Part shown: positions 1 to 10,429 of the stretch, piece after piece
Layout of the letters: every line of letters begins with the position of its first letter
Position numbering within the stretch: position 1 is the first letter of the stretch
NCBI GenBank assembly: GCA_027600665.1
Contig: JADGJL010000443.1
Location: 1-21,016, forward strand
Length of the DNA stretch: 21,016 bases
Direction: 5' to 3'
Source: Irineochytrium annulatum
Lineage: Eukaryota; Chytridiomycota; Chytridiomycetes; Chytridiales; Chytridiaceae
Notes under the pieces: model-generated
Database searches by the model: none
What the model was told of the DNA's origin: nothing
Seen by the model: the letters and a program-made list of their open reading frames with translations, nothing else
Translations under genes and position numbers: made by a program

Positions 1-2
1 CT

Positions 3-317
3 GTCCTCCCACCCTGCACGCCGTCCGCCTCCCCGGCACGCCAGATCTTCATCGTCCTCCTTGTCTCGGAGGGCATCGGCCACCGTGCTGGGCTGGTGAC
101 GGGCGGGAGTGTGGTCAAGGGACGATGGGAGAGGTGTCGGGAGGGAGGTTGGGCGGGTGCGAGGCGATCCGGGGGATGGTGGACGTCACCCACGCCGTTC
201 CCGTACTTGTCCAAGTCCTCTCCCGTCCAGATCGACCAGCATTTCGCCGCCAAACCCAGGCACTTCCCCGCCCCCCGGGTCGAACTCATGCGCAGGTTTG
301 TGGAGACGGGGACCTGA
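3..317 (+). CDS. possible 3' end of an unidentified gene cut by the left edge
   Basis: An open frame enters from the left edge and ends at a TGA at 315-317. It starts with a short hydrophobic run (IFIVLLVSEG, about 45-74) and ends with a charged helix-like stretch (VELMRRFVETGT). The middle is Gly/Arg/Trp-rich and looks like translated intron. A plausible intron runs from one of several GT sites near 95 to the acceptor cccgtccag ending at 229. I do not recognise the protein. The frame may be fortuitous, because this GC-rich stretch is open in several frames. Confidence 0.2.
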   Translation, partial: VLPPCTPSASPARQIFIVLLVSEGIGHRAGLVTGGSVVKGRWERCREGGWAGARRSGGWWTSPTPFPYLSKSSPVQIDQHFAAKPRHFPAPRVELMRRFVETGT

Positions 318-1452
318 GGGCATCTGCCAGGAGGGAGAGAAGTGGCGTCCGCAAGTGCCGTACGCATTATAAAGTAAAATACAACGTCGCCCGCTTTGCT
401 CATCCATGCGTATGCCTCCGGCCCCTCGTCGTTGTTCGCAAATGCGACGATTTTGCAACCGTTCCAGCAACCATCTCGCTTACGTCATCATGAACCACGT
501 CGTTGCTGCTGAAGGAGAGGTCAGCATTCTGAGCAGGAGCAAACGTCGGAACTGGACACTGAGAAGAGGCGGAGAGAGCAGCCGAAGTGCCGGGATCGCC
601 AGAAAGCAGCGTAAATAGAGTGAAGAGCTTTGGCAGCTTCCACATCTCCTCCCGATACCGGCCCGACCCACTGGAAAATATGAAACCACTTATGGATAAT
701 CCTATTCTCGTGAAAATGTACTATTTGCTCCTCTGCTTTTCTTTAAACTTTCTCAGAGATCATTTCAATCTTCGTATCGCGTGCAGGGTGGGTGGGCGGA
801 TCGCGGGCAGAGGAGGTGCGCGGATCGCGGGCAGAGGAGACGGACGGAGTTCACCTGACATGTGCTCATTATGCTCAGTTCAAGTCACCGCTCCAAGATG
901 TGCGCCTGCAAGGTGGTGTTAAATGAGCTTTGGTATATGTGTAAATGAATGTGTATGTTAGTGATAGCGCTCGAACCCAAACGGCAAGTTAACCGTTTTT
1001 CCGCTGAGGGTTGATGCCGGTGCGCTTGTAGTTGTGGTGCGGAGGCGTATCCTAATATAAAGTAACAACGGGAATAAAAAAGGAAATAACAGAAAAGACG
1101 AGACAAGAAGAACTCCGAACATATCAAAGTATAGAAGCATGCAAACGATAAAGAAAGGTAATATCGTAATCACAATAGGTTGTTGTGTCATCCGAGCCTC
1201 AGCCGATCTAGCCTAGGGCATACCTCGTTCCCGTACCGTGTGCTGACACGCCACAGCGGGCTGAGTGGTTGGATTTGGTTGGAATTTCCAAAGAAAAATT
1301 TTATGCAACTAAAAAAAAAAAAATGCACATCCACCGCTGCCGGCGAACAATCTGTTGGGCAACCTCATGCATTAATGCAAACAGAAGTTCAATGGAAAGA
1401 GTAAGAGTGATGAAGCTCCCGCTACAATCCAACCAGCTCTACATCAAAGGCA
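318..1452. other. intergenic region without a supportable gene
   Basis: About 1.1 kb with no ORF showing recognisable protein motifs. The reading frames present (up to about 110 codons) are low-complexity or change composition abruptly. It holds a 24-bp tandem duplication (796-839), a CRE-like octamer TTACGTCA (480-487) and an A-run near 1311-1323. Composition becomes AT-rich after about 900, as expected for untranslated or spacer DNA. It includes the 3' flank of the minus-strand gene ending at 1453. Confidence 0.5.
796..839. repeat. 24-bp tandem duplication (two copies)
   Basis: The 20-mer gcggatcgcgggcagaggag occurs at 796-815 and again at 820-839, giving a 24-bp period. Only two copies are present. 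It lies in non-coding DNA and has no evident function. Confidence 0.7.
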
Positions 1453-3533
1453 CTACAGAAACGATTTGATAATATCCTCCTCAGCCATGACCCCAACCCG
1501 CTTCGCCGGTTGCACGCCGTCCCTGTTCTCGACGAGCTTGTCCCGCAAGGTACTTAGTTGACTGTCTGTAAGACCTAGATGTGTGCGCAAGTAGCCTTCC
1601 GCCGATCCGTAGACCCTCCTTAAGATAGCAAGCGCCTTCGTCATGCTCTCAGCTTGCGCACCCATCATTAGCCTAATCGCTTCAACAGAGACCCGGCCCG
1701 CGGATGCATCGGCGGCCTTTTGCAAGTCTTCGTTGGATGCTGACAAGTTGAGGGAAAAATACGGTCAGATAGTCACGAAAAAGGGATCAGGCCTACGTAG
1801 CCAGAGCGCTTCCGTTAAGGCGTAGTCCCTGACGATTATATCGTCCTCGACGCCTAAAAAGGACAACAGAATGGCGGCGAACACGCCGGTCCTGTCCTTC
1901 CCAGCCGTGCAATGCACGACGAAAGGCTCGCAGCCCGCTTCAACAACCGTTGACAAGATAGCGCGGAATGATTCCCTCCCAGCCTTCATAATCTGCTCAT
2001 ACGCTGCAAGCACAATATTAGCTAATGAACCCCACCAGAGCAAACGTGGGTACCGAAACCGCACCTTTTGAGAATCTTTAAACGACTGTTAGATTCTGGT
2101 ATCGTGCACACATAAATAAAGACGAAAGACGACAGGATCGACATACCCTTCTGTACCTTCAGTGTAAAACTTCCATCTCATACCGAGTGCCACGGGCGAG
2201 AAGTCAACATCCGGGTATACGGGGTTATGCGTCCTCACAATGCCCTCAATCTCCCTCGGCGCATCCTTTAGTAACTCTTGGTTCGACCTCAAGTCAAACA
2301 CCCGCTTGACACCCAGGCACCTCATGGCCGCCACACCATCCTCATCCACGTTCCCCGGGTTCGCCGCGCGGAACAGCACGCCACCCCGCACGAACTTCCC
2401 GTTCCCCACGGGGTAGTTCCCGAAGTCGCGGAAGTTTTTAATGCCCGACACGGTTTTGACGCGGTTCTGCCCGTGCGCGCGCCAGAAGCGATGCATGCTC
2501 TTATCCTCGGTTGAGAGGAAGTCGACTACGGCTTGGATGAGGCGTTCGCGCGCGTCGTCGGAGGAGTAGTTATGGTCGCCGCCGTTGATGAGCTTGAGGT
2601 TATGCGTCTGGATCTGGGAGGCGAACTCGGCCGAATCGGAGAAAGGAATGATATCATCGTTGGTTCCGTGAGTCGTCAGGACGGACAGGCACCGAGGAAG
2701 GGCGGGAACTGTACGCATTATAAGGATGGCCACCTTCTTGTCGCTGCTTACGTTGAACGCGGTAGCGATCGTCCAAGGCTTTCCAAACTTCGACTCTCAC
2801 CGGAACGGCCACCTTCACCGGCTTTCCAAACTGCCGAATCTCCGTATTCCAAACGCCCTAAAACATCACGAGTTGAACGCGCAACACGGGCCCAACACCG
2901 TGGGGCTAACGTAGAACACAACACTCACGGTCCTCTTAAATTCCTCAACAAGCTCCTCCCCAAACCTTTTCAAAAATCCATCATGCATGTGGTACCGCCC
3001 TGACATGTTGATCAAGACCCTCGGCACGTGCGGGTGTCTCATGCAATACACCAGCGCCGCCGCTGCGCCTCTGGAATGTCCAGTGACAACGTGGACGCGC
3101 CAACCGCGCGCCACGAGCGCGACCACGACAGCCTCGATGTCATCCGCGTCGTCGTCGTAGTTGCTCTGCTCGAAGGGCCCACCGCCGCTCTCGCCGACGC
3201 CCGAGAAGTCGATCCGGATGGACGCCATTGGAATCGCGGCGGCCAGCTTAGGGAAGTACCCGAAATTTTTGTGTGCTGCGTTGACGCGTTAATTAGAATG
3301 GACAGGCTGACGAGGGGCATACCGTTCCAGCCGTGACAAATGATCGCAATCCGACGGTCGTTGCCGTGGGGTATTTCCTCTGGGGCTGACGGGGTTCAGA
3401 CTAGGTCGACATCAATAAGGACCTTACGAGCATCCTTCGGCTGAGGGGCGGTCGGCGCGGCGCCGTCCTGGGCCTGTATCTCGAGAACACCCACCAGATG
3501 GTGGCCCTTCGGGGAAATGATGGCGACCTTCAT
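1453..3533 (-). CDS. alpha/beta hydrolase - tyrosine phosphatase fusion protein
   Basis: Seven exons: 3533-3428, 3385-3323, 3275-2929, 2857-2752, 2708-2157, 2075-1797, 1739-1453; 579 aa, in frame throughout. Residues about 1-275 form an alpha/beta hydrolase: oxyanion-region HGWN (53-56), nucleophile elbow GHSRG with Ser124, acid Asp225 in HGTNDDIIP, and His253 in GGDHN, so the triad is complete. Residues about 285-560 form a Tyr_phosphatase_3-type domain: NFRDFG (299-304), LFRAANPG, and the P-loop HCTAGKDRTG with Cys447 and Arg453, resembling bacterial PtpB/LipA. Exon 5 alone encodes the end of the hydrolase (Asp225, His253) and the start of the phosphatase, so the join does not depend on a splice choice. 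The first in-frame ATG after the upstream stop was chosen. Substrates are unknown: an esterase/peptidase-like hydrolase and a phosphotyrosine or phosphoinositide phosphatase are the family expectations. The acceptor of intron 5 (ttaaag) is the weakest junction. An internal Met279 could start a phosphatase-only product. Confidence 0.87.
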
Positions 3534-3659
3534 TGCCGGCTCGAGAGGAGCAATCACGAAGGGGTTCTCCCGAGATTTTGACAAATTCCTGCCTTTAAAA
3601 TCTTATCATTACTTGTTACCGGATTATATTCTAATAGCGTCCTTCCAGCTCTAATTACC
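3534..3659 (-). promoter_or_regulatory. short spacer between TRAPPC11 stop and hydrolase-phosphatase start
   Basis: Only 126 bp separate the TRAPPC11 stop from the ATG of the downstream minus-strand fusion gene. The 3' UTR and poly(A) site of one gene and the promoter and 5' UTR of the other must share this space or overlap the neighbouring coding sequence. The middle (3590-3650) is AT-rich. No canonical AATAAA is seen on the minus strand here. Confidence 0.45.
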
Positions 3660-6600
3660 TCATTCGACTTCTATGCGCGGTTTCACAAAGACCATTAAAC
3701 CGCCATCCCGCTCCGCTGCTCCGGCTCCCCCCACCAATACTGGCACCTCCTCTCCCTCGACAACAGACCCGGCGTCATCCCCCTTCTCGTTCGCATTCGC
3801 TACCCTATAATGCACGCGTACGCGCGGCAGCACGCACGTTCCCGCCAACAAAGGCACGCACGTATACCGCAAAACGTGACACGCCAACGGAAGCAACCTG
3901 AATGTCGATCGCCGCAGACCTCCGTAGACGAAGGAATCCGACGGCTCGACGTGAGTCGCAAGTTCGATCAGCATGAGGGATGAGTTTTGAAGGACGTATG
4001 AAATTGAGAACGGCACTCCAACCGTTACATGCGCCGGAATATCTGTTACACTTAGCAATTCAATCAACACGCTCGCTCATACCTGCTTCGGCCCATACAG
4101 TCTCCTGGGACAGCGTCAATTTGGGGATCTTCACCACCGAATGCACCCAGACGCTTTGATTTGCACCCGCAATTGAGTTAACTGCGGCTCGTCTGCACCA
4201 AAGTCAGTAAGGCTTCGGCAACATGATGACATCACCTCCACTTTAAGACGATAGACCCTACAGCGACACTGTCCACGTTACTCGCCACATCTCTCGTTAC
4301 GCGCACGTTGTATGCGAAATTCGAGTAGTGACCGGATTTCCATTCTACACACATCGTCAACTCGAAAAACCCGCAAGATGCCCTTACCGCCAGAATGCAA
4401 ATTTGAAGAGTCGTTATCAGTGATAGAGTTTACTTCAACGGCAACACCATCCGCACGCTTGCTGCCAACAAAATCACATCCTTCCACTTCTAAGTTCCAC
4501 GGCCCCAGCGCCTTTAGGGCCCCTACAATCGTCCAGGCCTCCGATCTGGACGTGTCGAGATCTCTAAAAGCCGCTGACAAGAGACCCACGGAGCCACCAT
4601 CGTCACAACTGCCATCCTTCTTAGGCGTATGATTGTCGATGAGCACTCTAGGTAAAGAAGGCGCCGACAACGGCTTCGATTGAAAACGTCCGCTGAATGG
4701 TATCGAGAAGGGTATTCGGAGCGTTTCGCTCTTACGGAAGAAGAGATCAACGGACACAGCCGACATTGCTATCGTCGCGTCGGGTTGCGAGGTCTTCGGA
4801 ATCTCCGATGACAGGCGATACAAGATCATGACGTACAGCATCCGCTCCCCTGGGGATTTCGTTGCCCGCAGGTAGAAGGACAACGATTTGGACGATCCGG
4901 GGGCGAGAAAACCGAGGTCGTTGTTTTTGGACTCACAAAGGGAATTGCGTGTCTCCGGTACTTCGGGGGTTGCTTCGGAAGGCGTCTCGGCGGCACCCGA
5001 CGGCATTATAGCCAACTGGGACGAAGTCAAGCTGATTTGACTTGTGGTATCTTCACAGGTATGAGCTATCTTGTCAGGGGCACTAGTAACTTACCGATTC
5101 CATCTCCCATCACCATAGAGCCTTTAAACTCTAAATCCGCAAAGACGTGAATGCTTTCAGACTCCTGATTTGTGATTTCCAAAACAACGGGAAAGATCTC
5201 GTCCAGAAGGCCCGGGGATTGATGCTTGAGCTTAATGGACAAATTAGGCTGCCTTCGAATGACTCGGATTGAAGCCTGTTCGCCAAAACCGTCTAGTAGG
5301 AGAAATCGCGCCTTGGAAGCTATTCGCAATCAGCGAGAAGTAAAACCATCGCGACGCTTACTTGTTTTGTCGCAAGCCAGCCACTTCCGGCGACTGACCG
5401 TGTCTTCCTGGCGGTCGCCAACTTTGTAGAACATCGACATAACCCCTCCGGGTGTCTCGATGACCAGCGAGACCGTCAAGATCTTCATGTCCTGACTCTC
5501 CGTGGGTATTATTGCCGACTCGAACACCTTCCGAACTCCCGGTGGGATCTCCAAGTCAGCTTTCGCACACCACGCTTTCCGGCTTGTCGCAACGTCGACT
5601 AGCGGCGCCGACTTTAACGCCGAGTCACCCGGGTCCATGTCTTCTTGCTGTACGACGTCGCTGCAATCAACCCAGATTGCCTTCCCCGTCGCAGCAATGA
5701 CCTTACTACTTCCGCTGCCGTCATCATCCGTCCACACATGATCCAGCTGCGAATCGGAAAAGGCAACCCGGATCTTGGACAACCGAACCCCGGAAGGTGG
5801 GCTCTTTCTTCCATCTCCCCACACCGAGATTTGGAACGCCGCCGGGACCCCAACGTAGGCGTTCGCTTTTCGGAACTGAACGCCGCATCCCAAGAAGCCG
5901 TTGATGGAATCCATATCCACGACGACCCTCAACCGGTCAGGCCGTGGCACGCTGGAGCCCCAGCCCTTCTCCTCTCCCTTGAGCACCTCCATGACCTCCT
6001 CCCATATCCGCAGCCTCTCCGTCGCATCAGCCGTCATCCTCTCCCCCATCATCTCAACCAAACACTCCACCACCGTCTCCCGGAGTCCCAGCGCCTTCCC
6101 ACACCGGACGCTCATCGCCAAAATGCTTCGAACGATAGAGGGCCAATTCTCGTTCCGATACGTGCGCTTGATCCGCCCAAAGAAGGTCAGCGCCATCTCG
6201 TGCCTGCCCGATGCCTCATATGTCCGTGCGATTTCCGAGGCTAAGTAAAGCGTCATGCGGCCAGCGCGATGAAGCTTGAATTGCTCGTAAGACTTGGTCA
6301 GGAGCTCAATGATAAGGGTGCCGTGATCGACCTGACGTTCTTCGGCGAGAGCAGTCGCCATATGGGAGTTTGTAGAAGATGATGTGAGAGATGAGAGAGC
6401 CGAGGCTACAACGGTTAGAAAGACGAAAAACACATTGCATGTACCGAACGGCTGCTGGCCTCTAGCCACATGAGCTGCAGCAGCTGATGGCATAAGAGGA
6501 GCGATCGAGGCAGTCGGCTATAAATTCGTTAGCATACGATATTCCCGCAGCTGCCACGAACCCCATCCGCAGCTTTGTATTTGTAAAGACGTTCTTCCGC

Positions 6601-8517
6601 ACACCGGGCAGCCATAAAATAATAGAAGCCAGCATGTTGCACGACGCTGTGAGTATTTGTCGCACTGAACGGTCCGAACGTCGATACCGGCACCTCACCG
6701 CCGGTGATCACGTTCATCCCCGTATTCGATATTGTATTCAGCAAGGACTGCGCCGCGCTCGACGGATTGTTCATTGAAGAGTTCGGTATTGACCCAGGAG
6801 GTGGGAAGGGTACTTTGAGGCCCATTTTCGACGTCGCTATCTTGACAAGCTCAGCAAATATGCGGTACCTTGCGAAAAATTAGTTGCGTGGCAACCCTAA
6901 CGACGTACTGTTTCGAAGCCCACGCCCAGTACTCGAAAGAACCGCCACCGGTCACATTAGCCAAAAATCCCAGACCGAATGCGGACGTCGTAGCAGCGGA
7001 GGATTCAAGTGAAACGTTAGCCGCAAACTCTGGCAAGCCACGGAAGTTATGAAGGTGCTTATGTAGCTGTTGCAACGCTGGTACCGCGGCATCGGTGTAC
7101 AGGGAGAGTTTGCAAATCTTCAACGCATTTTAGTCAAAACGGAACCTTCAGATACACAGTACCCGAAGGTTTATCGAATCTGCAAGAGTCCGTGCCTCCG
7201 CCCATCTAGCGGTGAAGGGCTGCAGCACGTCCGTGCTAGCTCCCCCTCCTCCGCCAGGCGCAAACAAGCCCCCGGATAGCGAGCTATGAAACATATCCAC
7301 CAGCGCCTGATATGCGCCTTCGTAGTGCCTGCAGCCATTCAGCACACAACACTCAACCCCTGACTACCTTGTAGCGCTGTCCAGGTCCTGACGAAATTCT
7401 GCGAACACACCCATCTTATAGTCATATCTGACGCTCCATCCCATCGGATTCAAAGGCTTCGGTGACGAACCGGAGGACATCGAAAAGGAAGATCCGGACC
7501 CCGGTAGCCCCGGCAGGGTCGGTGCCGACTGCGCCATCGGAGAATTGACCGCGGGGGGGCGTATAGGAGTTGCTGGTAGTTTCGCCTTCTTCTTTTTGAT
7601 CCGTTTCCCGTGTTCCCGGTAGTAGTTAATCGCGTGTTCATGTAATTGCCGCTGAAGCCTAAATGGCATTAGTCAAAGTTAAGGTGCGATATCTGATAGC
7701 TTACATATTGATAAACTCGTGGATGTCGGCAGACGTGGAGTACTGAGCGGGTGGTAAAATAAAAAGGGAATTCTTGGTATCAAGGCTGCAACCACGTCGA
7801 ATGAAGGTGACGCGATCTTCCAAATTGGGTATTTCAAGAGGGTTTGATTGCAGGATAAGTACAACCCCAAACTTGATCCCGCGCTCCTGCATATTCCGTC
7901 TGATGTGGTAAGTAAGCACAAGCGTTCCATCCTAGCCCCACCTCCTTTCGTTGATCTCGTTAATCATGTTCGCGTCCCGCTCCCGCTCCGCCGCGACCGA
8001 CGCGTGCGCAGCCAGAGGATCCTTTCTGTCAGCCGCCTCCGGCAAATCGTAAAACCCCAGCACGACCGCCGGTATCTCCTCCCTGTGCCGCCGAACCCAC
8101 GCCGGCGTCATCATCCCATCCGGATACAGAGGCGACGATGCGTTAAGCGGTGAGAGCGGTGAATGGGTGACGGGGTTCACTAGCCGGTTCGTCGTCGGCG
8201 GGAGGGCGGGTTTCCGCGGCGGCAGGGCGTGGTTCTGGGGCACATGTTAACTCCAGTATTGCGCGCGCCAGTACCTTCGGCCAGGCAACCACGTGAAAGA
8301 AGCCGGCCGATCCAGTGATCTTCGCGCCTGACGTCGCGGCATCCCAGACGCTGGTGGAGTTCTTGGCCAGGAGGGCCGACATGATCCCTGTTTTGGCTGA
8401 GGCTGTCGTTGCCGCTGTAGGGGCGGACGGATACTCCGCCGCGTCGGGGATGGGCAGTCCAAACACAGCCATCAGCGGCACATGGTGGAGCACGTACTCG
8501 AGGGGGAAGGTCTCCAT
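3660..8517 (-). CDS. TRAPPC11: TRAPP complex subunit 11 (foie gras / gryzun protein)
   Basis: Fourteen exons: 8517-8275, 8234-7942, 7899-7705, 7658-7368, 7328-7163, 7117-6909, 6868-6562, 6517-6445, 6405-5362, 5319-5095, 5050-4388, 4344-4236, 4192-4083, 4042-3660; 1436 aa, in frame to TGA. The family is a core subunit of metazoan-type TRAPPII/III, acting in ER-to-Golgi traffic and autophagy. Matching blocks run in order: WVRRHREEIPAVVLGFY, GVVLIL and LDTKNSLFILP (N-terminal region), HAINYYREHGKRIK, FAEFRQDLDSA, FEYWAWASKQY, AGFYYFMAARCAEERL, then the foie-gras TPR-like helices (LTKSYEQFKLHRAGRM, residues about 620-680). The C-terminal gryzun-type beta region has VEPSDSFVYGGLR and VPLLAGTCVLPRV near residues 1340-1390. 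Length is somewhat above the human protein (about 1130 aa), partly through Ser/Pro/Gly-rich inserts such as that at 7440-7560. The 13 introns are all 39-46 nt. The Met at 8517 is the first ATG in frame; the extension upstream of it has no ATG. Confidence 0.93.
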
Positions 8518-8712
8518 ATCGACCGGGGTCAAGAGCAGTCGCGTTGAGGTCGCAGATCGTACAAATGCCACTTTTGACGGCGGTCCTTCCTGGCATTTTG
8601 TCTTTACATTTATTTAATCAGTGCTCTAATGAGATCGGCTTGAAGGGTGAATGCATAAAAATGAGGCAGAAACGAAGCGAATTATTGACAGGAAACTACG
8701 GTGTCGATATAT

Positions 8713-10242
8713 TTACGCTACAGCTTCAGCGTCCATCTGTGCGTTGTGCTCCAGCTCCTCGACATCAACAAAGAGCACAGCAATCAGAGCCAAGAAAAGA
8801 ATTCCACCAGAAAGGTACATGAACAAGCTTGGGAAGGTGGACGCGGTTTGCGAATACACCGTCGTCAACACCGCAGCTCCAGCGCCTTGAGCAATCTGGT
8901 TGACAATCGAGAAGCCGGCAAAGAGCTTCCCGCCTTCGGCTGCAGGTACGGCCCTGGAGATAAGAGCTGTCGCGAGCGGTCCCTCCATCGACCCCGCGCC
9001 GCACAGGATCGCAACTTGATTAGGAATTAGGCTCAACAAGCATAACGTAAACATCAAAGTTTTGCACCTGCGAACAATGTCCCTGAGTCCCTTGCACCCG
9101 CGGTGAGGATGAACTTGAATGCGTACGCCGTCAGGCTCACATACAGCATCCGGAGCTCGCAGAGGGTGCGCGCCTTCTGACCGAACAATCTCAGTAGCAG
9201 GGGCAATACGACAGCGACGAAGAAGAAGTTGGACGTGTTTGCGACGAGAAAGTACGTCCCCATCGTCGCGGCGTCGAAGCGATACACTAGCAGGATGTAG
9301 AGGGGCAGGTTCTGCATGTACCCGAAGACGCTAAACCAGCAAAGCGACTGATTTAAGGCGAGGATAAGGAGCTGCCGGTTTTTGAAGATTAAAATGGTGT
9401 CTCGCAGACCCGTGGCCGTGCTTGAAAAGGCCTCACGGAGCATCTCTTTCATCGATGGAATTCCATATCTCTCGTCAAATTGCAACGACTCCGGCAAGAC
9501 GAGCACGCAGAAGGCAAGGGCTACTAGATGCATCCCGTTTGCGGCGTAAAAGTTCAGCATCAAGCCGTAGTTCGTCGTTATCATTCCGGAGAGGTACGGG
9601 GCAAACATTTGGCATATCATGAGGGAACCGCCGAACAACGAGTACATGAACGTTCGATCTGTCGCAGTATCAGCTATGTACGCTTTGACCACAATGTCTA
9701 TAGCCTAGTGGACGTTAATATCAATATTAACGGACGTGGAGCCTTACCCCTGCTCCAATGACGCCAGAGAAGAACGACGCCAGAGCGACCCAGTAAATGC
9801 CTGCGTAACCCCTTTCAACGACTATGATGCCCCACCCCAACAGCTGCGAAGCGATGCACGCCAGGATCATGAACGGTCGTCTCCCAACCCTGTCCACCAA
9901 GTGGCCGATGACGGGAGCGGCCACGATGCTCGGGATGTACATGCAGAGTTGCAGCAGCATGTTCCACTGCGCGGCGAGCGCGGACGCGTGTTCGGACGAC
10001 TCGTCGCACTTTCCCTCGTCCTCTTTCAGGTATTCGCATGCCACGATCAAGAGGACGGAGTAAAGAGGGAGCTGAATGAGTGTGATCCCGAAGACTATCA
10101 GGACTGTCGGAAACAGCACGAGGATGGCTGACGGGGCCCATCTCTTACGGGCCTGCTGGGGCTTGGGGAGGAGTGTCGAGGTTTCAGTTGCATCGTCGAT
10201 GGCAGGGTGGAGGTGGGGTGCGGGAATCGCCGGCTCGATCAT
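8713..10242 (-). CDS. major facilitator superfamily transporter, about 12 TM
   Basis: Three exons: 10242-9748, 9704-9068, 9014-8713; 477 aa. The hydrophilic N-terminus carries an acidic/dileucine-like TSTLLP. Successive hydrophobic segments follow, consistent with 12 membrane helices, and the C-tail is short and acidic. The loop 2-3 signature of the MFS (motif A) is clear in GHLVDRVGRRPFM, near residues 110-122. A central cytosolic loop (ESLQFDERYGIPSMKEML) separates the two six-helix halves. Overall appearance is of the TetA/SLC46-like branch of the superfamily, but the substrate cannot be told from sequence. Intron phases (0, then 1) restore an uninterrupted frame. The start is a true ATG, and the gene lies 187 bp downstream of the TVP38-like gene on the same strand. 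Membrane location (plasma membrane or vacuole) is undetermined. Confidence 0.88.
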
Positions 10243-10429
10243 GGTTGAGTTGGAGACGGGAGGCCAATAGAAGGGTTAAAGGGCTCGGGCGTGGCGGACA
10301 GGTGAACGGGTCCATCAACGAGGAAGGTGCTCAAGTCTCCACCGCTGGGAGCTGGGTCCACGAACGGTGTTGGCAAACATGGCACATGGCCCAGTCTCAT
10401 GTCCACGGATTTCGGACAGCTCCTGGTGC

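Noticed and set aside
2752..2882. Nested direct repeats (ggctttccaaact at 2777 and 2820; gttgaacgcg at 2752 and 2873)
   Set aside because: They fall across exon 4 and its flanking introns, are only 10-13 bp and show no wider duplication; likely chance.
5645..6244. 199-codon plus-strand ORF opposite TRAPPC11
   Set aside because: Pro/His/Arg-biased shadow of the large TRAPPC11 exon 9.
6406..6493. Apparent hydrophobic or signal-like N-terminus (NVFFVFLTVV) on an ORF starting at 6493
   Set aside because: The segment is the translation of a 39-nt intron with a good donor and branch site; the exon continues upstream in TRAPPC11.
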